From the NCBI RefSeq assembly GCF_002305855.1, contig NZ_CP022163.1:9846442-9910441 (forward strand): a stretch of 64,000 nucleotides of DNA, written 5' to 3'. The notes below the pieces were generated by a model. The model worked only from the letters and a program-made list of their open reading frames with translations. It had not been told where the DNA came from and did not search any database. The position numbers were made by a program, and so were the translations under genes. Below are positions 1 to 8,959 of this stretch, piece after piece (the first letter of the stretch is position 1; each line of letters starts with the position of its first letter). This DNA comes from Melittangium boletus DSM 14713. GTDB taxonomy: Bacteria; Myxococcota; Myxococcia; Myxococcales; Myxococcaceae.

Positions 1-87
1 CTCGGGATCGGACGAAGAGCCACAACCCACAGTCATGGCGATAACGACGGCAAGTAAATGCGTGAAGCGCAAGACGTGAACGATCAT
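1..87 (-). CDS. Lipoprotein, 5' end only (runs off the left edge)
   Basis: Reading leftwards from an ATG at 87 gives 29 codons before the window ends. The peptide starts MIVHVLRFTHLLAVVIAMTV and continues GCGSSSDPE, which is a lipoprotein signal peptide with a lipobox (TVGC) and a Ser-rich linker after the cysteine. An AAGGA element lies about 8 bases upstream of the ATG. The mature protein is outside the window, so no function can be given. It is probably exported and lipidated. Confidence 0.7.
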   Translation of the reverse strand, partial: MIVHVLRFTHLLAVVIAMTVGCGSSSDPE

Positions 88-121
88 GCGGAGATCCTTC
101 AGCGATAGGGGGGCGCGCATC

Positions 122-400
122 CTAGGCCAAGGAACTCTTCCGACAGCGCTCCATCGTGAGAGCGAACCGCTGCATCACACCTCGACAAATCGCGTGCCGG
201 TGAAACCTTCCGCCTCCAGTGCCTGCGGCCCAACGAAAGTCCAACGCCACTCCATCAGGCCTCACGGGAAATCGGATTGCTCCCTGGAACTCAAGTTGCT
301 TGCCTTTGAAGAACTGCCAGGGATTGATCCGCGCTCCGTTTCCATCCACGGGGCTTCTCAGCTCCCTGAGCACGGCCGTTGCGAGCCGTGCCGATCCTCA
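122..400 (-). pseudogene. C-terminal fragment of an unidentified gene
   Basis: The minus strand is open from about 400 down to a TAG at 124-122. It reads like a real protein end, with segments such as INPWQFFKGKQLEFQG and RFPVRPDGVALDFRW. An in-frame TGA lies just upstream (about 400), at a stretch (401-436) holding two imperfect copies of a GAGGcTGTTGAAC-type motif that resembles insertion-sequence ends. I infer a gene truncated by an insertion that has since decayed. The family was not recognised. It could also be a chance open frame in GC-rich DNA. Confidence 0.3.
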
Positions 401-445
401 GAGGCTGTTGAACTGGATCTGAGAGGGTGTTGAACAGAAGCAATC

Positions 446-523
446 GTAACAGCTCGCCGTGCCCCGCCTGGACGTCTCACGCTCCCACCTCTCTCGTTAC
501 GATGGGGTCCAGCGAGCTGTTAC
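446..523. mobile_element. 78-bp mini-element made of two IS66 ends
   Basis: The left end begins GTAACAGCTCGCCG and matches the left terminus of the IS66 element at 8141. From about 469 to 523 the sequence matches the right terminus of the same element (15789-15844), including TGGACGTCTCACGCTCCC and the closing GCGAGCTGTTAC. The outer bases form an inverted repeat (GTAACAGCTCGC / GCGAGCTGTTAC). It has no coding capacity. The flanking octamers (AAGCAATC and GGTGAACG) differ, so no target duplication remains. I infer an internally deleted, MITE-like derivative of the IS66 family found further right. Confidence 0.7.
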
Positions 524-762
524 GGTGAACGCCGTTCGCAGATGCACAGCAGAGCAGGCAAGCAAGCTGGTACGAAATACTCGCATGCTAGTGCCTAGAT
601 TTTTAGCCAATCTAAAATTCACCACTCCCGCTGTGAGCGACCATCCCACAAGCAAACCCCCTTCGAGCCCGACTTGCACCCCCAGTGAATTTCTGACAAA
701 TGGGCGTACCGGGAACACGCCCGAAACGGCATGTGGCCGTATCAAAGCAAAGGGGAATGTCT

Positions 763-3624
763 ATGAGCCAAGGGATAGGATTGTTGTCACTGTATCTTCT
801 CGCAATAGTCGCAGACCAGCCCGTGAGCAAGCCGCCGCAACCATCGCGAACCGAGCAATCAGAGCCAATGCAAGCGCAACTCAAGGAGAGCCCACTCAAC
901 TTGCTTCTGGAGGAACGAACTCGGCCAGCCAGCCAGCACAGGAGCCTCAAGGAGCGCAAGACCAACAACCCACGCATGTCGCCATCGCCCATGGCCCTAC
1001 CCGAGGACGAACCAGCTTGGTTGCGGCAGTACGGCACGGAAACCGAAGACATCGGCACGGCTATCGCAGCCTCCTGCGAAGGCATCTATTCAGTGGGGTA
1101 CACAAGTGCCGCTTTCGACGACAACCCAATCATGGGCAACGATGATTTCTTCCTGATTAAACACGACATTCACGGCAAAAAATTGTGGTCGCGCCAATTT
1201 GGCGGAACAGGGAATGACGCAGCATTGGGTGTCGCTTCCTTCGACCGCAATGGTAACTGCCTAACCCCGGACATTTACGTCGCTGGCTACACCTCGGACA
1301 GCATCAACGACAATCCCTCCGCTGGGCTCTTCGATATCTTCCTCGTGAAGTACGACAAGGATGGTAATCGACTGTGGACGCGCCAGTTCGGATCGCCGGA
1401 CTATGACTATGCAACGTCCATCGCCACGGACAGCAGCGGCAATGTCTACGTAGCAGGCTACACCAAAGGCGCCTTTGCCACCACCTCTACTGGCCTCATG
1501 GATGTTTTCGTCGTGAAATTCGACCCAATAGGAAAGGAGGTGTGGAGGCGTCAATTAGGTAGCGAGAAGAACGATCAGGCATTCGGCCTAGCCTGTGATG
1601 CGAACGGTAACGTCTACGTGGGTGGTCATACCTACGGCAATCTCGACGGCAACACCAACAAAGGCGGCACTCTCGCTACTTCCGACCTCTTTCTGACCAA
1701 GTATGATTCCGCAGGCCTAAAACTGTGGACGAAACAGTTGGGTACAACTAAGGGCGACGTAGCACGGGGTTTGGCCACGTCCCGACGTACTGACGGAGTC
1801 GTGGATATTTACATGGTTGGCCACACTGTCGGTCCCTTTGCTCTCGACAGCAAAGCTGGCAACGACTACGACGGACTGCTGTTGAAGTTCAACGACAAGG
1901 GCGAGCAGCTCTGGGCCAAGCAGTTTGGGACCCCTGGAATCGACTACATGCATGGGGTGACCTCGGACGGTGGCGGCAACGTCTACGTCACCGGCTCCAG
2001 CAACTACGACATCGACACCAAGGCCGCCCTGGATAGCGATGACGTCTTCATGATGAGCTTCAAGGAAAACGGCGACTTGGTCTCGACCCGCCAGATCGGC
2101 GCCAACACCACAGGTGAATTCGCGTCGGTGGATGTCGGCCTGGGCATTGCCACGGACAAGGGCTCTGGCGTCTACATCGCGGGCTACACCGAGGGCGCCT
2201 TCTCCAGCACCACCAACCAGAACGGCAGAGACTTCCTCCTCTTCAAGTACGAAGAGGGTTGCAGCATCACCACTCCCACCAAGTGCACCTTGGGCTACGG
2301 CTGGGGTGACCCCCACTACGTCACCTTCGACGGCATCGCCTACGACTTCCAGGGCTACGGCGAGTTCATCCTCACCGAGGCCACCACGGGAGACCTCACC
2401 CTCCAGGCACGCCAGAAGCCCTGGAACGGCTCACCTCATGTTAGCGTCTTCTCCGCCTTCGCCACCAAGCTCGGCGGTGACCGCGTGGGCTTCTACCTGG
2501 GCGCCAACCCTCCGGTGAAGGTCAACGGCGTGCCCGTCTCCGTCTCCGGAGAACTCATCCTTACTGGCGGCGGCCGCATCCGCCAGCAGGGCACCACCTA
2601 CACCCTCGTCTGGCCCACGGGCGACCACCTCACCCTCACCCCCGAGAGCAACTACGTCAACGCCCACCTGCGCCTGGCGCCCTCCCGCGCTGGCAAGATG
2701 CGGGGCCCCCTGGGCAACTTCAACGGCAACCGCTCCGACGAGTTCGCCCTGCGCAACGGCACGCCCCTTCCCCCCTCACTCTCCTTCACCCAGATGTACA
2801 CGGGGCCGTCCTCCTATGTGAACAGCTGGCGCATCGCCCAGGCCGAGTCCCTCTTCGACTACGGCCCGGGCGAGAGTTCCGCCTTCTTCACCAACTTCGA
2901 CTTCCCCTCCACCCCTCCACCCCTCCCCACGCCCACCCAGCAGCAACAGGCACAGCAAATCTGCCAGGGCGCGGGCGTGACGGACCCAGCCACCCTCAAC
3001 GGCTGCATCACCGACGTAGTCAGCACGGGTGATACCTCGTTCGCCACCGGCGCGGCGTCCACCCAGGGCAGTGCGCAACAGGGCAACACCCCGCCCCCTA
3101 CCCCTGCTCCGACGACCGTCTACTTGGGCAACTTCGAAACCAATGACACCAGTGGATGGGCGACGCAGATGACGAGCACTTCGCCCGCCGGCGACCACAC
3201 CTTCCTGGGTGAGTTCGGTAACGAGTCCGTCCTGTTCTCCTGGCCCACACAGCAGAGCCACGCAACTGTCACCGTCAGCTTCGATCTGTACGTGCTCAAT
3301 GGTTGGCTTGGCAACAAGACCAACAACCCCAATCGATTCACGCTGACGGCGCAGGGCCGAGGGGTGCTGTTGGACACGACCTTCTCCAACAATCCCAACT
3401 ACCTCCAGTCCCACCCAGGCGACTACCCGAGTTCAAACAAGGCAGGGACCGGCGCCCTGGAGCGCAACATGCTCTACTACCCGGGCGGTGACTCCATCTA
3501 CCGGCTCAAGTACACGTTCCCGCACACCCAATCGAGCCTGACACTCATCTTCGAGGCAAAAAACCTGTCGGGCATCACGGGAGAGGCGTGGGGGCTCGAC
3601 AACGTCGAGGTCCAGATTCAGTAG
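763..3624 (+). CDS. Large exported SBBP beta-propeller / VWD-domain protein
   Basis: A protein of 953 residues. Start 763 is chosen because AAGGGGA (750-756) sits 6 bases upstream; an ATG at 757 is too close to that site. The N-terminus is hydrophobic (GIGLLSLYLLAIVA) but lacks an obvious charged region, so export is inferred. Residues about 85-497 hold seven SBBP-type repeats, each with a W-x-[RK]-Q-x-G core (WSRQFGG, WTRQFGS, WRRQLGS and so on) and a GNVYVAGYT-like strand, enough for one seven-bladed propeller. Residues about 510-690 are a von Willebrand type-D-like domain opening with GDPHYVTFDG. A Pro/Gln-rich linker leads to a C-terminal beta-sandwich (about 785-953). It is likely a surface or matrix protein of unknown ligand. 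The perfect palindrome 27 bp downstream may end the transcript. Confidence 0.75.
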   Translation: MSQGIGLLSLYLLAIVADQPVSKPPQPSRTEQSEPMQAQLKESPLNLLLEERTRPASQHRSLKERKTNNPRMSPSPMALPEDEPAWLRQYGTETEDIGTAIAASCEGIYSVGYTSAAFDDNPIMGNDDFFLIKHDIHGKKLWSRQFGGTGNDAALGVASFDRNGNCLTPDIYVAGYTSDSINDNPSAGLFDIFLVKYDKDGNRLWTRQFGSPDYDYATSIATDSSGNVYVAGYTKGAFATTSTGLMDVFVVKFDPIGKEVWRRQLGSEKNDQAFGLACDANGNVYVGGHTYGNLDGNTNKGGTLATSDLFLTKYDSAGLKLWTKQLGTTKGDVARGLATSRRTDGVVDIYMVGHTVGPFALDSKAGNDYDGLLLKFNDKGEQLWAKQFGTPGIDYMHGVTSDGGGNVYVTGSSNYDIDTKAALDSDDVFMMSFKENGDLVSTRQIGANTTGEFASVDVGLGIATDKGSGVYIAGYTEGAFSSTTNQNGRDFLLFKYEEGCSITTPTKCTLGYGWGDPHYVTFDGIAYDFQGYGEFILTEATTGDLTLQARQKPWNGSPHVSVFSAFATKLGGDRVGFYLGANPPVKVNGVPVSVSGELILTGGGRIRQQGTTYTLVWPTGDHLTLTPESNYVNAHLRLAPSRAGKMRGPLGNFNGNRSDEFALRNGTPLPPSLSFTQMYTGPSSYVNSWRIAQAESLFDYGPGESSAFFTNFDFPSTPPPLPTPTQQQQAQQICQGAGVTDPATLNGCITDVVSTGDTSFATGAASTQGSAQQGNTPPPTPAPTTVYLGNFETNDTSGWATQMTSTSPAGDHTFLGEFGNESVLFSWPTQQSHATVTVSFDLYVLNGWLGNKTNNPNRFTLTAQGRGVLLDTTFSNNPNYLQSHPGDYPSSNKAGTGALERNMLYYPGGDSIYRLKYTFPHTQSSLTLIFEAKNLSGITGEAWGLDNVEVQIQ

Positions 3625-3650
3625 CTGCGCTCGGGTTGCGTTGAATCCAC

Positions 3651-3686
3651 CAGCCCTCTGCCTCCAGTACTGGAGGCAGAGGGCTG
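3651..3686. terminator. Perfect 36-bp palindrome, possible terminator
   Basis: Two 18-base arms (CAGCCCTCTGCCTCCAGT and its complement) meet with no loop, 27 bp after the stop of the VWD-protein gene. There is no T-run on either side, so it is not a textbook intrinsic terminator. It could form a cruciform or act as a bidirectional transcript end. Confidence 0.45.
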
Positions 3687-3698
3687 CGCTTTGCCTTC

Positions 3699-3768
3699 CA
3701 TCCAGCATCCAGCATCCAGCATCCAGCATCCAGCATCCAGCATCCAGCATCCAGCATCCAGCATCCAG
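3699..3768. repeat. Tandem array of a 7-bp unit, ten copies
   Basis: The unit CATCCAG is repeated ten times without a mismatch, followed by a partial CAT. The array starts 12 bp after the palindrome and ends about 90 bp before the RCC1 lipoprotein gene. Because 7 is not a multiple of 3, it opens all frames and creates long artificial reading frames on both strands; it is non-coding. Copy number is likely to vary by slippage. Confidence 0.95.
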
Positions 3769-3857
3769 CATGGAAAAAAGCGCAGGACTCCAGTCCGACA
3801 AGAATCAAAGTCAGATCCCCATTTTCCTGTACTTGCTCAAGAGCAAGGGCGAACAAA

Positions 3858-6800
3858 ATGACGCATTGCAGCGCATCAAAAGGATTGAGTGCTTTATGGT
3901 GGATGAGCTTGTGTTTGATTATAGGCTGCGCCGAACCCGAACGCTCCCTGTCGAGCGTAGTATCCTCGGACTTCAATGGAGCGCTGAATGCGTCCTCGCG
4001 GCCAGTATGGCGAGGCAGGATTGCTGCGGGAATGGAACACTCGCTCGTAGTAATGCCTAATGGGGGAGTGCGTTCTTGGGGCCGCAATCAAGAGGGCCAG
4101 TTAGGAAACGCCTCGTTCACCCAAAGCGCGCAACCGGTCATCGTACTTGCGGACGGAGCGAATGGCGGAAGTGCTCTAGGGCAGGTGGTTGCCGTAGCGA
4201 GTGGTGCGCGGCATTCACTCGCGCTTCAAGCGGACGGCACGGTATGGGCTTGGGGCGCCAACCCTTCGGGTCAAGTTGGCACGAGTTCCCCGGATAGCAG
4301 GAACAACAGGGCCATGCGAGTCGCGAGCTTAAGGCCGGCGAAAGCAATAACGGCGGGCGCTTTTCACTCCCTCGCGTTGCTGGATGACGGCACAGTATGG
4401 GCTTGGGGTGCGAATGCCGATGGCCAATTGGGAGATGGTACAAGCGACGCTCGCGCAGTGCCCACGCAGGTGCCTGGCCTGTATGGCATTACAGAGATCG
4501 CAGCCGGAGCGGCTCATTCGCTGGCACTCAAGGCCGATGGAACAGTGTGGGCGTGGGGAGCCAACGCATTTGGTCAACTAGGAAATAGTGACGCTTTTCA
4601 AGGCAGCTATATCCCTGTGCAAGTTCATGTCGCAGAGGGCGGAGTGCTAGATGATGTGGTAGAGTTGTCAAGCGGCTCGCAGCACGCCCTCGCCCTGCGA
4701 TCGGACGGGACGGTATGGACATGGGGCCACGGCTATGATGGCCAGTTAGGCAATTGTGAATTCTCCTCTTCCAGGAGAGAAGCTGTGCGCGTATTGAATG
4801 CTGATGGAAGCGAACCGTTGATGGGTGTTGAGTCCGTTTCGAGCGGCAGCTGGCATTCACTGGCTATAGGCGGCGATGGTTCAGTCTGGAGTTGGGGGAA
4901 CAACACTCAAGGGCAGCTAGGGGACGGCTCGACAAAATGCCGCTCCTTGCCGACCCAAGTGAAGGCGCCCACTGGAGCGGGAACGTTGATGGGGTTGGCT
5001 GCTGTAACAGCGGGGGGATTCTTCTCCCTGGCCTTGGGAGCAGATGGCCGCTTGTGGGCATGGGGATATGGCCTTTACGGGCAATTGGGCAATGGCTCAA
5101 CCAGCTCTCAGTTACTTCCCGTGAGAACACTCCTAGATACAGGTATGGGTCTCGTGGCGGCCGGCAGTTCCCACTCACTGGCGGTCCGTCCGGATGGGAC
5201 CGTTTGGACATCTGGATTGAGCACTGCAAGTCCCTACGGCGTCGCCATGCCATCTCAAGTGCCTGGATTGGATGAAACAGTAGCAGTGACTGTCGGTGAA
5301 AATCATTCAATGGCGTTGCGAGCGAATGGGGATGTGTGGTCTTGGGGCGAAAATACCTACGGACAGCTAGGCGACGGGAGCATAATAAAACGCGGGACGC
5401 CAGTGCAAGTGCAGGGGTTAAGCGGAGTGAGGAGAATAGCGGCTGGCGAACGTCATTCCCTGGCGGTGTGCGCGGACGGAAGTGCATGGTCCTGGGGAGC
5501 CAATTATAACGGACAACTCGGCGATGGGAGTACATCAAACCGTTACCTGCCGGTACGTGTAGCAGGGTTGAGCGGCGTTGTGGCTATAGCAGCTGGCGCA
5601 GGTCATTCGCTAGCGGTGCGTGCGGATGGAAATGTTTGGGCTTGGGGGAGTAATATCAACGGACAGCTAGGAGATGGAAGCGAGGTGGATCGTTCAGCGC
5701 CGGTGCAGGTGCGCGGATTGAGTGGCGTGGTGGCCGTGGCAGCTGGATACAGCCATTCACTGGCGCTAAGTATGGACGGTAGTGTGTGGGCCTGGGGAGG
5801 GAACTGGGATGGACAGCTAGGAGATGGAAGCGAGGCGAACCGTGCGATTCCAGCGCGTGTACAAGGCTTGGGCGGAGTGTTTGCTGTATCGGCTGGCGAT
5901 CTCCACTCATTGGCGGTGCGTGCGGACGGAAGTCTGTGGGCTTGGGGCTATAATGGGCAAGGCGAGTTGGGGGATGGAAGTGAGTCGAGCCGAACAGTGC
6001 CTACGCATGTATCTGGATTGAGCGGAGTGGTGGCTGTGTCAGCTGGTCATCGATACTCAATGGCTGTGCGATCGGACGGGAGCGCTTGGGCGTGGGGCTA
6101 TAATGGGAATGGACAGCGCGCAGATGGGTTCAGTCGTACGATTTTTACCGCCGCGCAAGTGGCTGCTCTGTCTAACGTGGTAGCCGTCACTTCTGCTGAA
6201 GAGCACTCACTCGCGATAATAGATGCGGATCAGAGCGTATGGGCTTGGGGTAAAAATTCGGACGGACAACTGGGTGACGGAAGCACCTCGGACCGGGCCA
6301 TGCCCGTACGAACTCAAGGGTTGGGCAGAACGATAGCAGTAGCGGCTGGCCGTCTTCACTCGTTGGCGTTGAGCACAGACCATAGTGTATGGGCGTGGGG
6401 TTACAATGGTAGTGGCGAACTGGGAGATGGTAGCGCTTTAGATAGTATATTGCCGGTGCGGGTGCGGGGACTGAATGAGGTGATGGCCATAGCTGCTGGT
6501 GTCCACCATTCTCTGGCGGTGAGTGCTGATGGTCGCGTATGGAGCTGGGGGTACAATAATGAGGGTCAGTTGGGTGACGGTAGCACTGTCAGGCGGTTGA
6601 TGCCGGTACAAGTGCAAGGCTTGAGCAATGTTGTGGCCGTAGCAGCTGGCTCCGATCACTCACTCGCAGTCTGCTCAGATGGCAGCGTATGGGCTTGGGG
6701 CTATAATGGCTATGGTCAGTTAGGAGACGGGAGCAATGTCAGTCGATTAACGCCTGTGCAAATACGGGGTTTGAGTGGGGTGGTGGCCGTGGCCGCTGGC

Positions 6801-7232
6801 TATCGCTATTCGCTGGCAGTACGCTCGGATGGCAGCGTATGGGCATGGGGCGGAAACTGGGTTGGCCAACTAGGCGACGGGAGCACGGTAAATCGACTAG
6901 CACCTACGCGAGTTCAGGCATTGAACGGGGTCGTGGCTGTAGCAGCCTCAGCCCAAAGTGCCCATTCACTGGCTCTGCGAGCGGATGGCGTCGTTTGGGC
7001 GTGGGGCTACAATGGGGATGGTCGCCTGGGAGATGGAAGCACAACAAATTGGACGGTACCGGTGCAAGTAAAGGGATTGAAGAGAGTCACGGCTCTAGCT
7101 GCTGGGAGTTCCCACTCCCTGGTAGTGCATCCAGAAGATGGAGTGTGGTTTTGGGGAGATAATGACTATGGCCTGCTGGGAGAGGGATTGTCATTGTCAG
7201 TCAACGTCCCTGTGCGCTCCTTGTTGTTGTGA
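3858..7232 (+). CDS. Lipoprotein with 21 RCC1-type repeats
   Basis: A protein of 1124 residues. The N-terminus (residues 1-30) is a lipoprotein signal with the lipobox LIIGC, so the mature protein should be lipid-anchored outside the cytoplasm. The rest is a run of about 50-residue RCC1 repeats, each with H-S-L-A-L, D-G-x-V-W-A-W-G and G-Q-L-G-D-G-S motifs. I count 21 W-x-W-G turns (the eighth is degraded to WTSG), which would fit three seven-bladed propellers. Codon choice is noticeably more A/T-rich at third positions (gta, gca, gga) than in the housekeeping genes further right, which suggests transfer or relaxed selection. The role is unknown; such repeats usually bind proteins. The Shine-Dalgarno element is weak. 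Confidence 0.85.
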   Translation: MTHCSASKGLSALWWMSLCLIIGCAEPERSLSSVVSSDFNGALNASSRPVWRGRIAAGMEHSLVVMPNGGVRSWGRNQEGQLGNASFTQSAQPVIVLADGANGGSALGQVVAVASGARHSLALQADGTVWAWGANPSGQVGTSSPDSRNNRAMRVASLRPAKAITAGAFHSLALLDDGTVWAWGANADGQLGDGTSDARAVPTQVPGLYGITEIAAGAAHSLALKADGTVWAWGANAFGQLGNSDAFQGSYIPVQVHVAEGGVLDDVVELSSGSQHALALRSDGTVWTWGHGYDGQLGNCEFSSSRREAVRVLNADGSEPLMGVESVSSGSWHSLAIGGDGSVWSWGNNTQGQLGDGSTKCRSLPTQVKAPTGAGTLMGLAAVTAGGFFSLALGADGRLWAWGYGLYGQLGNGSTSSQLLPVRTLLDTGMGLVAAGSSHSLAVRPDGTVWTSGLSTASPYGVAMPSQVPGLDETVAVTVGENHSMALRANGDVWSWGENTYGQLGDGSIIKRGTPVQVQGLSGVRRIAAGERHSLAVCADGSAWSWGANYNGQLGDGSTSNRYLPVRVAGLSGVVAIAAGAGHSLAVRADGNVWAWGSNINGQLGDGSEVDRSAPVQVRGLSGVVAVAAGYSHSLALSMDGSVWAWGGNWDGQLGDGSEANRAIPARVQGLGGVFAVSAGDLHSLAVRADGSLWAWGYNGQGELGDGSESSRTVPTHVSGLSGVVAVSAGHRYSMAVRSDGSAWAWGYNGNGQRADGFSRTIFTAAQVAALSNVVAVTSAEEHSLAIIDADQSVWAWGKNSDGQLGDGSTSDRAMPVRTQGLGRTIAVAAGRLHSLALSTDHSVWAWGYNGSGELGDGSALDSILPVRVRGLNEVMAIAAGVHHSLAVSADGRVWSWGYNNEGQLGDGSTVRRLMPVQVQGLSNVVAVAAGSDHSLAVCSDGSVWAWGYNGYGQLGDGSNVSRLTPVQIRGLSGVVAVAAGYRYSLAVRSDGSVWAWGGNWVGQLGDGSTVNRLAPTRVQALNGVVAVAASAQSAHSLALRADGVVWAWGYNGDGRLGDGSTTNWTVPVQVKGLKRVTALAAGSSHSLVVHPEDGVWFWGDNDYGLLGEGLSLSVNVPVRSLLL

Positions 7233-7869
7233 TGAACCGGACGGAGTTCGGGCGCGTCTACAACCCCTCGCTCGACGTGAGCGGTGGCTACAAGGGCAAG
7301 GACTGGCGGGAGCAGGACGTCGACTATAGCGTCACGGGCACCTTCTATACGGCGACCCCTACGTCAACGGCTAACCCGTGGGCAATTATCCGAAGGAAGA
7401 AGGCTTCCTCTACATGACCCTGCCCCAGAGCACCTTCAACCTCAAACCCCACGCGATGCTCGTGAATGACGCGGGCGGTGCCACCGAGGCCAACTTCGCC
7501 CCCGTGAGCGTGACGGCCGGCTGTGGGCAGGCCATCAACATTGTCCCGCCGCTGGCCGTGAACATCCACCCGGTCAATCGCTGCGCGGCGAGCGGAGCGG
7601 TTGCCGTCTCGGGCGAGGTGAAGAGCCTTCCCGCCGAGGTCGACCGCATCTGGTACCAAGTCAATGACAGCCCTGAGGTCACACTCTGCACGCACTGTGG
7701 CAAGGACGTGCCCTTTTCCTTCACCGCCCACATCCAATCCTGTGAGAACACCATCAAAGTGTTCGCCGACGCGGAGGGGCTGGAGGAGCCCGCCATGAAC
7801 TCGCAGCAGGTGGAGCCTCTTTCGGTAGGAGACGAAGCAGAGAGGAGCTGTCTAGCGAGGGAGGACTGA
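7229..7869 (+). pseudogene. Broken gene for an exported protein
   Basis: Two matching halves lie in different frames. The first (from 7229) reads MNRTEFGRVYNPSLDVSGG and continues to VTGTFY. A duplicated TA near 7347 then shifts the frame, and the restored frame (YGDPYVNG) meets a TAA at about 7371. The second half (from about 7374) reads GNYPKEEGFLYMTLPQ on to a stop at 7869 and contains paired cysteines (CTHCGKD, QSCENT). Codon use is ordinary for this genome. The gene seems to have lost its 5' part and its frame. Its family was not recognised; the sequence style fits a secreted protein. Confidence 0.5.
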
Positions 7870-8001
7870 ACTTTGAGAGGGACGGGCACATGAAGCGAGG
7901 GCGGCAGGCCGTCACGGAGTCAGGCTCGCGGCAACCCACGAATCCGCCGCGGGCGCAGGGTCACCCGAGCACGCCTCCGCTCCACCCCTGCTGTGTTCTG
8001 C

Positions 8002-8140
8002 CTACTTGGGCAACAGGTGGTGGAACCAGGTGATGAGCCCCAGCGCGAAATGGAGCATCGCCAGCCAGGTGTCCTCACACTTCTCCCAGCGCACCAGCAG
8101 ACGGCGAAACTTGTTGAAGCCACCCGTGGGTGCGCTCCAC
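8002..8140 (-). pseudogene. IS5-type transposase, C-terminal part (frameshifted)
   Basis: Minus-strand reading from 8140 gives VERTHGW and then, after removing one extra C, FNKFRRLLVRWEKCED and TWLAMLHFALGLITWFHHLL before a TAG at 8004-8002. This is the conserved C-terminus of IS5-family transposases, in which the Glu of V-E-R-T is the last catalytic residue. The single-base insertion just after GGGTGG would inactivate the protein even without the interruption. The partner half is at 15845-16581. Confidence 0.8.
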
Positions 8141-8213
8141 GTAATAGCTCGCCGAGCCCCGTCTGGACGAGGCGAGGAGAGCCAGCCGGGCCACGAAACA
8201 AAGCGCGGCGGCG

Positions 8214-8897
8214 TCAGTCGAGGCTGGAGGGGAGCGTGACGGTGCCGGGGTTGTCGATGGCGGCGAGCGCGGCGCGCAGCAGGTAGCGCCCCGGGTCCTC
8301 ACCGCCCAGGCGGGCCGTCTCAATCAGCGAGTAGAAGAGGGCCGCCACCTCGGTGCCGCGCAGCGACTTGGAGCCGTAGTGATTCTTGCGGCCCAGCACC
8401 AGGTCGCGCAGCTGGCGCTCCACCAGGTTGTTGTCCAAGGGCACCCAGGGGTTGGAGAGGAAGACGGTGAGCCCGCTCCACAGCGCCAGCATGTACTCGA
8501 GGGCCTTGCGCAGGCCGCTGCCTGGCAGCGCGCGCTGAGCCAGTGCCCACTCGCGGATGGCCGCCACCAGCGGGACGGACTGCTCCCGCCGCACCAGCAG
8601 ACGGTACGCGAGCGCCGCGGTCTGTTGTGCTCCCTCCAGCGCATGCGGGTCAGGCAGGCCGGCCTCAATGGCATACAACTGGCCAATGAGAGACAGCACC
8701 TGGGCGCACGCGGGGGCCACCTGCTCGGCCTCCACGAATTTGCGCCGCACGTGGGCCCAACAAAACACCAGGCTACAGGAGGCCGGCCCGTCGGCCCCCG
8801 GTTTCGTCGCCGTCTGGTAGGCGGCGTAGCCATCCACCATGGCGACGCCCTGGTAGTTGCCCAGTACCTGCCGGGCCGTGGCCCCGGAGCGGCTGGG
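8214..8897 (-). pseudogene. tnpC: IS66 transposase TnpC, C-terminal half
   Basis: Continues the protein begun at 14979-14141: PSRSGATARQVLGNY, then the second catalytic Asp region (MVDGYAAY), a Trp-rich WAHVRRKF segment, and the Glu motif DNNLVERQLRD, ending LPSSLD. Joined across the 5-bp duplication, the two halves give about 505 residues, the usual TnpC length, with no other lesion seen. The gene is dead only because of the inserted transposon, so excision would restore it. Confidence 0.88.
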
Positions 8898-8959
8898 TGT
8901 TACCGCGCAGCGTAGATGGGGGAAATCGGCCCGGAATCGGACCGACTGGATGATGGGAG

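Noticed and set aside
3699..3768. CRISPR array
   Set aside because: The repeats are 7 bp with no spacers, and there are no cas genes in the window.
3433..4087. Open frames on both strands through the 7-bp array, encoding Met-Leu-Asp-Ala-Gly-Cys-Trp or Ser-Ser-Ile-Gln-His-Pro repeats
   Set aside because: They exist only because a 7-bp repeat reads open in every frame; they overlap two real genes and have no start signals.
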